This document shows, piece by piece, positions 54,692-61,472 of a DNA stretch of 64,000 nucleotides. Source of the stretch: Microvirga puerhi (GTDB taxonomy: Bacteria > Pseudomonadota > Alphaproteobacteria > Rhizobiales > Beijerinckiaceae); assembly GCF_020089865.1 (NCBI RefSeq), contig NZ_JAIRBM010000003.1, positions 124,001 to 188,000 on the forward strand, read 5' to 3'. The translations under genes and the position numbers were made by a program. Each line of letters begins with the position of its first letter. The first letter of the stretch is position 1. The notes beneath the pieces are model-generated. The model saw only the letters and a program-made list of their open reading frames with translations, was not told the DNA's origin and ran no database searches.

Positions 54692-55483
54692 CTACTTGTG
54701 GTCTTTCTCCCAGTCGGAGCTGTTCCACCAATAATTGACCTGGTTCTCCAGTCGGCGGTCGGCCGTGATCAGCTCCACGTAGTTGTCGAGCCACATCTTG
54801 AGATGAAACGCATTGCCTTGAACGGCGAAGGCGAGGGGTTCGCGGGTGATGACGCCGTCGAGGATTTTCAAATTGCCGAACTCCTTCACGAAGTTGGTGA
54901 CGTTGCCGAGGTCGGAAACTGCGCCATCGAGACGGCCGCTGGAAAGCGCCTGGGCCACTGCCGCGGTGCCGCCTGCGAACTCCTTCAGAGTTGCCTTCGG
55001 CATGTATTTCTTGACGGCGTCACCGTAGGAACTCGCCTGCGTCGCGCCGATGTTCAGGCCCTCCTTATTGAGATCCTGCCAGGACTTCGCCTGGGAGTCC
55101 TTGGCGGCGACCGCTACCGTCTCCTGATAGAACATGGGGCGGGAGAACAGGAGCTGGGCTGCCCGTTGAGGAGTGGGCGTCATGTCGGCAGCGATCATGT
55201 CGACCTTGCCGGCGAGGAGGGCCGGGATGAGGCCTTTCCAGTCATAATCCTGGATCGTCAGCTTTACTCCGAGATCCGCCGCCATCATTTTTGCAAGCTC
55301 GACAGCGAGGCCGGTACGCTCGCCCTTCTTGTCGACGAAGCTGACAGGAGCTCCCTGGGTCTGAACGGCAATGCGCAGCTCGCCGCGCTTAAGGATTTCA
55401 TCCATCTCGTCGGCATGGGCTGCAGCCCCGAGTCCGAAGCAGGCGGTCACTGCCGCCAAGATGATATTGCGAAGTTTCTTCAT
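54692..55483 (-). CDS. Amino-acid ABC solute-binding protein (FliY-like)
   Basis: A 263-residue periplasmic binding protein: signal peptide to about residue 25 (AHADE), then a type 3 binding domain (RGELRIAVQTQGAPVSFVDKKGERTGLAVELAKMMAADLGV, then KVDMIAADMTPTPQRA). The presence of the cysteine desulfhydrase in the operon suggests that cystine or D-cysteine is the ligand, but this is context only. Confidence 0.93.
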   Translation of the reverse strand: MKKLRNIILAAVTACFGLGAAAHADEMDEILKRGELRIAVQTQGAPVSFVDKKGERTGLAVELAKMMAADLGVKLTIQDYDWKGLIPALLAGKVDMIAADMTPTPQRAAQLLFSRPMFYQETVAVAAKDSQAKSWQDLNKEGLNIGATQASSYGDAVKKYMPKATLKEFAGGTAAVAQALSSGRLDGAVSDLGNVTNFVKEFGNLKILDGVITREPLAFAVQGNAFHLKMWLDNYVELITADRRLENQVNYWWNSSDWEKDHK

Positions 55484-55536
55484 TGTTCTCCCCTCTGGTG
55501 AATGGTTGAGGCGTTCTTCCTAAGCGTACGTTCGCC

Positions 55537-56292
55537 TCAGAGAATTTGGTCGAGAAATGCCCGGGTTCTCTCGTGAGACGGTGAAGTGAAGAAGGAGCCG
55601 GGCGTCCCTTCCTCCACAATCCGTCCCGCATCCATAAAGATGATACGGTCCGCAACCTCGCGTGCGAAGCCCATCTCGTGCGTCACCACCGCCATCGTCA
55701 TGCCTTCGGCCGCAAGCCCTCGCATCAGGTCGAGGATGCCACCGACCATTTCCGGATCGAGCGCCGATGTCGCTTCATCGAAGAGCATGATCTTAGGGTC
55801 CATCGCGAGCGCCCGCGCAATCGCCACGCGCTGCTGCTGACCGCCGGAAAGTTGGCTAGAATAGTGGTTGGCGCGATCGGCGATGCCGACCTTCTCCAAG
55901 AGACTTTGCGCACGGGACAGCGCTTCGCTGCGCGACCGCTTTCGAACGACAATCTGTGGCAGCACGACGTTCTCGAGGGCCGTCTTGTGCTGGAACAGAT
56001 TGAAATTTTGAAACACCATGCCGATCTCGGCCCGCAGGCGGTTGAGATCGGTGCTCCTGTCCGCCAAAGAGACTCCGTCGACCATGATGCGGCCGGAATC
56101 GAAGCTTTCAAGGGCGTTCAGCGTTCGGAGCAGGGTGCTTTTGCCAGATCCAGACGGGCCAATGATGACAAGGACCTCACCCTTCTCAAGAGTCAGCGAG
56201 ATATCGTCGAGGGCGCGATGCGCGCTGCGTCCGTGGGCAGAGCGGAAGGTCTTGGAAATATGTTCGACGGATACAATGGGGTTTGCAAACAT
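55537..56292 (-). CDS. Amino-acid ABC transporter ATPase (TcyN/GlnQ-like)
   Basis: A 251-residue ATPase: Walker [10 protein letters not shown] near residue 41, signature [14 protein letters not shown], Walker [15 protein letters not shown]. First gene of the transport operon; its start lies beside a 530-base non-coding stretch which likely contains the operon promoter. Substrate from context: cystine or another polar amino acid. Confidence 0.94.
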   Translation of the reverse strand: MFANPIVSVEHISKTFRSAHGRSAHRALDDISLTLEKGEVLVIIGPSGSGKSTLLRTLNALESFDSGRIMVDGVSLADRSTDLNRLRAEIGMVFQNFNLFQHKTALENVVLPQIVVRKRSRSEALSRAQSLLEKVGIADRANHYSSQLSGGQQQRVAIARALAMDPKIMLFDEATSALDPEMVGGILDLMRGLAAEGMTMAVVTHEMGFAREVADRIIFMDAGRIVEEGTPGSFFTSPSHERTRAFLDQIL

Positions 56293-56822
56293 ATCTTATG
56301 AGTTCTGTAGAGGATCTGCCTAGAACAGCTCGACAAGGACCGCCGGATCAGGCTGATGAGAGTACCGGCATTCTGGATATCGGCCTTTAAAATGCCTCCG
56401 AGCCCCCCCGCCATCAAGTGTTCTTCCAGTGGAAGCCTAACGACGGTCGGAGTGATCTCTTGTGTTCGTCGACAATAACAGAGTCGTTGCCGCACTCGCG
56501 CACTTTCAGAAACGGCCAGGGTGTACGAAAGAGCAAGATCTATCCTGCGCGGGGAATGAAGGCCATAACCGGAACGTCCGACAGATGAAAAGACTGAGTG
56601 TTCCCTTTCGCATTGTCAAGCTAACCGGAATATATGAAATAGGAATAGTTGCATTCAATGTGCCCCCGCTAAGCTTTTGAGGGCGAACCTGTTCGCCCCA
56701 CAGCAAAGATTCAAAGTCGACCTCGCCGAGCTTCTGGGGATGCACTGGCGTTCCGACACTCTTTTGGAGCTGGAACATAGCTGTATTTGAGATGGTTAGA
56801 TTAGGCTGTCCGGAGATCGTGG
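56293..56822. other. 530-base non-coding gap with an operator-like dyad
   Basis: No ORF with coding character was found on either strand. The composition is less GC-rich than the genes to the left. At 56681-56698 GGGCGAAC-CT-GTTCGCCC forms a perfect 18-base dyad, 125 bases upstream of the gluconate-dehydrogenase-like operon; it has no T-run and is more like a regulator site than a terminator. Divergent promoters for the ABC and dehydrogenase operons are expected here. Confidence 0.5.
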
Positions 56823-57554
56823 ATGCGCCTTCGCCGTCGAGATTTTCTGCTGACAACGGCTGCTATCCTGGGCGGAAGCCATATCGCGCTGGCTGACAGC
56901 ATATCGGGCAGCTTACCTTGGGAGCCTGATGCGGGCATCCCACCCGAGCGCATAAAACTGGGATCCTGGCTTTATTTTACCAGCGAGGAGGCGAGGACCG
57001 TCGAGGCTCTCGCGGACCGGATCATCCCGCCCGATCCTGCGACGCCCGGGGGAAAGGACGCCGGTTGCGCTGTTTACCTTGATCGCCAGCTGGCGGGGCC
57101 ATACGGCAGCCAGCACGGTCTTTATGTAAAGCCGCCCTTTCTCAAGGGGCTCAAGCAGCAAGGCCCTCAGACAGAGGATGGCCCGGCGCAGGTCTATAGA
57201 AAGGGCCTCGCCGCCCTGAACCGCTATAGCTCCCAAGGGCAGGATGGAAAGGTTTTCGCGGAACTGACTGGCGAGCGTCAGGATGAAATCCTGAAAGGTT
57301 TGGAGAGCGGCAAGCTCCAACTTCCGGAAGCCGACGGGCAGGCTTTTTTCGAAGCGCTTCTTAAAGATATCCAGCAAGGTTTCTTCGCCGATCCGATTTA
57401 TGGCGGCAATCGCGACATGGTCGCCTGGCGGATGATTGGCTTTCCAGGTGCGCGCTACAATTACCGGGATTGGGTGAATCGTCACAACGAGCGTTACCCG
57501 CTCCCGCCTGTCGGCATCACGGGACGTCCCGAATGGACGCCGAAGAAGAGCTGA
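56823..57554 (+). CDS. Gluconate 2-dehydrogenase subunit 3 family protein (Tat-exported small subunit)
   Basis: A 243-residue protein. The N-terminus MRLRRRDFLLTTAAILGG is a twin-arginine signal. The body (TSEEARTVEALADRIIPPD, DAGCAVYLDRQLAG, GFFADPIYGGNRDMVAWRMIGFPGA) is characteristic of the small subunit of membrane-bound GMC dehydrogenases, which carries the folded complex across the membrane by Tat. First gene of the dehydrogenase operon. Confidence 0.9.
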   Translation: MRLRRRDFLLTTAAILGGSHIALADSISGSLPWEPDAGIPPERIKLGSWLYFTSEEARTVEALADRIIPPDPATPGGKDAGCAVYLDRQLAGPYGSQHGLYVKPPFLKGLKQQGPQTEDGPAQVYRKGLAALNRYSSQGQDGKVFAELTGERQDEILKGLESGKLQLPEADGQAFFEALLKDIQQGFFADPIYGGNRDMVAWRMIGFPGARYNYRDWVNRHNERYPLPPVGITGRPEWTPKKS

Positions 57555-57564
57555 AAGGGGTGCG

Positions 57565-59343
57565 ATGAGCCGCAAGCTTCCTCACAAAGATGTCGTTATC
57601 GTCGGCTTCGGCTGGGTAGGCTCGATCATGGCGCAGGAGCTCACCGACGAGGGGCTGGAGGTTATCGCGATCGAGCGCGGTCCCTGGCGGGACACGGCCA
57701 CGGACTATCCGCCGACTTATGATCAGGACGAGCTCCGCTATCGCATCAGGCATGAGCTTTTCCTGCGGCCGGACCAGACCACGTTTACATTCCGCAACAA
57801 GATGAACCAGACGGCTCTTCCCATCCGCACATGGGGTGCCTTCATGCCGCCGAACGGTGTTGGAGGAGGCGGCGTTCACTGGAATGCCGAAACATGGCGC
57901 TTCCTCCCATCCGATTTCGTTCTGAAGACACATCTCACGGAACGCTACGGGGCAGATTTTCTGCCTTCCGACATGACTATTCAGGATTGGGGCGTCACGT
58001 ATGAGGAGCTGGAACCGCACTACGACCGCTTCGAATATCTTTGCGGTACGAGTGGAACAGCGGGCAATCTGCAAGGTCAGATCCAGGAGGGAGGAAACCC
58101 CTTCGAGGGGCCGCGATCAAGGCCCTATCCCAATCCGGCCCAACCGCAGCCGTTCAGTCACACGCTCTTCGGCAAGGCGGCCCGCGAGCTTGGCTACAAG
58201 CCATTCCCGCAGCCGTCGGGTAACATGTCCCAAGCCTACACCAATCCCCTGGGTGTGCGGCTCGGACCCTGCACCTATTGCGGCTTCTGTGAATGGTTCG
58301 GGTGCGGCAATTACTCGAAGGCCAGCCCGCAGACCACGATTCTGCCGGTGTTGATCCGGAAGTCCAATTTCACGGTCCGCGACAACAGCGAGGTTGTTCG
58401 GATCAATCTTGACCCGTCAGGGAAAACTGCGGCCGGCGTCACCTTCGTCGACACTAGCGGCGAAGAATGGGAGCAGCCCGCCGACATTGTTATCGTGTCG
58501 GCCTATGCCATCTTCAATGCCCAATTGATGCTGCTTTCCGGCATCGGCAAACCCTACGATCCTCTGACAGGCGAAGGCGTGATGGGCCGAAACTTCACGC
58601 ACCAGACCATTTCAGATGCCGTCGGGTTTTTCGACAATACGAAATTCAACTTCAATCCGTTCATTGCCTCCGGCTCGATCGGGATGTGCATCGACGAGTT
58701 CAACGGCGACAATTTCGATCATGGCCCGCACGGTTTTGTGGGCGGCGGCTATATGGGGCAGGTGCAGAGCAATGGACGTCCCATCGAGACGACGCCCGTT
58801 CCCTCAGGGACGCCGCGCTGGGGCGCGGAATGGAAAGCCGCCGTGCGCGACAATTATCTCAGCTCGGTCAAGCCGGGAACGGGCGTGCATGGAAGTTTCT
58901 ACAGCTACCGGGATGTCTATCTGGATCTGGACCCGATCTACAAGGATCGCTTCAACCGCCCTTTGATGCGGATGACCATCGATTTTCATGACAACGAACT
59001 GAAGCAGAACGCCTTTCTGACCGATCGCTTCGCCGAGATCATCCAGGCCATGGGGGCCAAAAAAGTCGATAAAGAATATCGCCAGGGCCCTTATGACATC
59101 ACCAAGTACCAGACGACCCATCTTTGCGGCGGCGTGATTATGGGAACGGATCCGCGGACAAGCGCGGTCAACCGCTACCTTCAAAGCTGGGACGTCCCCA
59201 ACCTCTTTGTCGTCGGAGCGAGCGCCTTTCCGCAAAACGCCGGCTACAACCCCACGGGCACGGTCGCTGCGCTGGCCTATTGGGCGGCGGCCGCCATCAG
59301 AGAGCAATACCTGAAGAATCCTGGAGTTCTCATCCATGCCTAG
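57565..59343 (+). CDS. GMC flavoprotein: gluconate-dehydrogenase-like large subunit
   Basis: A 592-residue GMC oxidoreductase. FAD-binding GFGWVGSIMAQELTDEGLEVIAIERG at residues ~12-37 has the G-x-G-x2-G pattern. CTYCGFCEWFGCG near residue 238 is the cysteine-rich motif seen in flavoprotein subunits of periplasmic gluconate/2-ketogluconate/sorbitol dehydrogenases. The C-terminal GASAFPQNAGYNPTGTVAALAYWAA with the His/Asn pair is typical. It oxidises a sugar acid or polyol in the periplasm; the exact substrate is undetermined. It starts 10 bases after the small-subunit gene. Confidence 0.92.
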   Translation: MSRKLPHKDVVIVGFGWVGSIMAQELTDEGLEVIAIERGPWRDTATDYPPTYDQDELRYRIRHELFLRPDQTTFTFRNKMNQTALPIRTWGAFMPPNGVGGGGVHWNAETWRFLPSDFVLKTHLTERYGADFLPSDMTIQDWGVTYEELEPHYDRFEYLCGTSGTAGNLQGQIQEGGNPFEGPRSRPYPNPAQPQPFSHTLFGKAARELGYKPFPQPSGNMSQAYTNPLGVRLGPCTYCGFCEWFGCGNYSKASPQTTILPVLIRKSNFTVRDNSEVVRINLDPSGKTAAGVTFVDTSGEEWEQPADIVIVSAYAIFNAQLMLLSGIGKPYDPLTGEGVMGRNFTHQTISDAVGFFDNTKFNFNPFIASGSIGMCIDEFNGDNFDHGPHGFVGGGYMGQVQSNGRPIETTPVPSGTPRWGAEWKAAVRDNYLSSVKPGTGVHGSFYSYRDVYLDLDPIYKDRFNRPLMRMTIDFHDNELKQNAFLTDRFAEIIQAMGAKKVDKEYRQGPYDITKYQTTHLCGGVIMGTDPRTSAVNRYLQSWDVPNLFVVGASAFPQNAGYNPTGTVAALAYWAAAAIREQYLKNPGVLIHA

Positions 59344-60601
59344 GCATTCGGGAGCATCGGGCGTTGCGCTTTCCACCCTTGTGGCCTTGGCGTTCTGCAC
59401 CAGTGTATCCCCTCGAGCCGCAGAGAAGCAGGACGCACAGGATTTCACGCAAATCGAGCGGGGCCGCTACCTGACAACGGCAGCTGATTGTGCGGCCTGC
59501 CATACCATGCCGGATCAGAAGCAGCCCTTCGCCGGCGGACGGCCGATCGAGACGCCTTTCGGTGTGATTGTCGCGCCGAACATCACACCCGACCGCGAGA
59601 CGGGCATCGGGACATGGACCGATGATGAGTTCGATGCGGCCTTAAGACAAGGCAAGCGCCCCGACGGGTCGCGGCTTTATCCGGCGATGCCGTATCCGGC
59701 CTATACCAAGATGTCTCGGGAAGATGTCCAGGACATTCGAGCTTATCTTGCCACGATTGCCCCGGTCCACAATCAAGTGGAACCGAACCAACTACCATTC
59801 CCGTTCAGCGTCCGCGCTGCCATGATGGCCTGGGATGCTCTCTACTTCCAGGAAGGCGAATTCCGACCGGACGCGACCAAGTCCGCAACCTGGAACAGAG
59901 GCGCCTATCTGGTTCAAGGACCCGGGCATTGCGCCTCCTGTCATACGCCGAAGACAGTTCTTGGCGGCGACAAGACGGAGCAGGCTTTTCAAGGAGGCGT
60001 CATCCAGGGATGGTTTGCACCGGATCTTACGAACGACAAGGCCACGGGCCTTGGTTCCTGGAGCGCCGAGGACATCGTCGCCTATCTCGGGACAGGGCAT
60101 AACGCCAGTACGGCAGCGACCGGACTGATGGCGGAGGTGGTCGAACGCTCGACCTCGAAAATGACCAAGGCGGACCTGGAGGCTATTGCGGCTTATCTCA
60201 AAGACCAGCCCGCCGCGGGCCATACGGCGACAGCGGTCCAAGCCACGGATCCGCTTATGGTCGCAGGTGGGGCTATCTACCACGACGTCTGTTCCGCCTG
60301 CCATGCCATCGACGGCACCGGCGTGCCCCACCTTATTCCATCCCTCGCCGCATCTCCCTCCGTCCATTCGACCGATCCCACGACGCTCGTCAGAGTCACA
60401 CTGAGCGGAGCCCGCAGTGTCGCCACGGATCAGGAGCCGACGGCTCCGGCAATGCCGGCATTCGCTTGGCAGTTTAATGACGAACAAATCGCAGCGGTGC
60501 TGACCTATGTGCGAAACAGCTGGGGTTCTGCTGCTCCTGCCGTCACTGCGCATGATGTGGAGACAAAAAGAGTGGAGCTTAAGACCAGAGGCGAACATTA
60601 A
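59336..60601 (+). CDS. Triheme cytochrome c subunit of the dehydrogenase complex
   Basis: A 421-residue membrane-associated cytochrome c: signal peptide to about residue 28, then three CXXCH haem sites at about residues 52-56 (CAACH), 199-203 (CASCH) and 319-323 (CSACH), one per repeated c-type domain. It overlaps the GMC gene by 8 bases, so the three form one complex. By analogy to gluconate dehydrogenase it passes electrons from the flavin to ubiquinone. Confidence 0.93.
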   Translation: MPRHSGASGVALSTLVALAFCTSVSPRAAEKQDAQDFTQIERGRYLTTAADCAACHTMPDQKQPFAGGRPIETPFGVIVAPNITPDRETGIGTWTDDEFDAALRQGKRPDGSRLYPAMPYPAYTKMSREDVQDIRAYLATIAPVHNQVEPNQLPFPFSVRAAMMAWDALYFQEGEFRPDATKSATWNRGAYLVQGPGHCASCHTPKTVLGGDKTEQAFQGGVIQGWFAPDLTNDKATGLGSWSAEDIVAYLGTGHNASTAATGLMAEVVERSTSKMTKADLEAIAAYLKDQPAAGHTATAVQATDPLMVAGGAIYHDVCSACHAIDGTGVPHLIPSLAASPSVHSTDPTTLVRVTLSGARSVATDQEPTAPAMPAFAWQFNDEQIAAVLTYVRNSWGSAAPAVTAHDVETKRVELKTRGEH

Positions 60602-60799
60602 CGGCAGACAAGAAACTGGTCGGAGCCTTTGCTCGACAGGTGGTCAAGCTATGCCCGTGACTTATATGCGATAGAGTTGCCGATACATCGCAAGCGCAAC
60701 AGGCAAGAATGGCGGTGGCGACATCATCACTTTCGCACCTCCGCCTCGGTAACGAGCGGGCGACCTGCCGAGTGACAACGCTAAAGTGTGTAGGGTTCA
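60602..60799. other. 198-base gap between the dehydrogenase and ACIII genes
   Basis: No ORF with coding character and no strong hairpin terminator were seen. It probably contains the promoter of the act genes, but I could not identify -35/-10 elements with confidence. The next gene starts at ATG 60800. Confidence 0.5.
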
Positions 60800-61465
60800 A
60801 TGCCCCAGATCTTTACAGCGTCGGCCGACACGCGCCTTCGCGCCATCGCCCTGATCTTGGCGGCCGGCATCCTCGGCGGTGGGATGTTTATTGGCGGCTA
60901 TATGAACTCAACCTATACGACACGCATCGGCTGGGTCCAAAACCAGCCCGTTCCCTTCAGTCATGAACATCACGTGGGTGGTCTTGGTATCGATTGCCGC
61001 TACTGCCATACGGCGGTCGAAACCAGCGCGCGTGCCGGCCTGCCGCCGACCCATATCTGCATGACCTGTCACTCCCAGATCTGGACAGGAGCACCAGCAC
61101 TGGAGCCTGTGCGCCAAAGTCTCGCATCTGACAAACCATTGGAGTGGAACAGGGTCGCGCGCGTGCCCGACTATGTTTTCTTCAATCACTCCATTCACAT
61201 CAATCGCGGTGTCCCTTGCGTGGAATGCCATGGCCGTGTCGATCAGATGCCGCTCATGATGCAGGCCAAGCCGTTCCAGATGCAGTGGTGTCTCGACTGC
61301 CACCGGGATCCCGCGCCGCACTTGCGCCCTCCCGATCAGGTGACGCGTCTCGACTGGACGCAGTGGGAGGCTGACAAGGACCATGAGGTCTATGGCAAGC
61401 TCATGGTCAAGGCCTTTGGCATCGAGCCGAAGCACCTCGATTCCTGCAACATCTGTCACAGATAA
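60800..61465 (+). CDS. actA: ActA: pentaheme cytochrome c of alternative complex III
   Basis: A 221-residue multihaem protein. One N-terminal membrane anchor (about residues 13-33) precedes five CXXCH motifs at about 66-70, 87-91, 140-144, 164-168 and 216-220. This count and the layout match ActA of alternative complex III, which oxidises quinol and passes electrons to a cytochrome c or oxidase. The ActB gene follows 7 bases downstream, which secures the identification. Confidence 0.9.
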   Translation: MPQIFTASADTRLRAIALILAAGILGGGMFIGGYMNSTYTTRIGWVQNQPVPFSHEHHVGGLGIDCRYCHTAVETSARAGLPPTHICMTCHSQIWTGAPALEPVRQSLASDKPLEWNRVARVPDYVFFNHSIHINRGVPCVECHGRVDQMPLMMQAKPFQMQWCLDCHRDPAPHLRPPDQVTRLDWTQWEADKDHEVYGKLMVKAFGIEPKHLDSCNICHR

Positions 61466-61472
61466 ATCTGGC

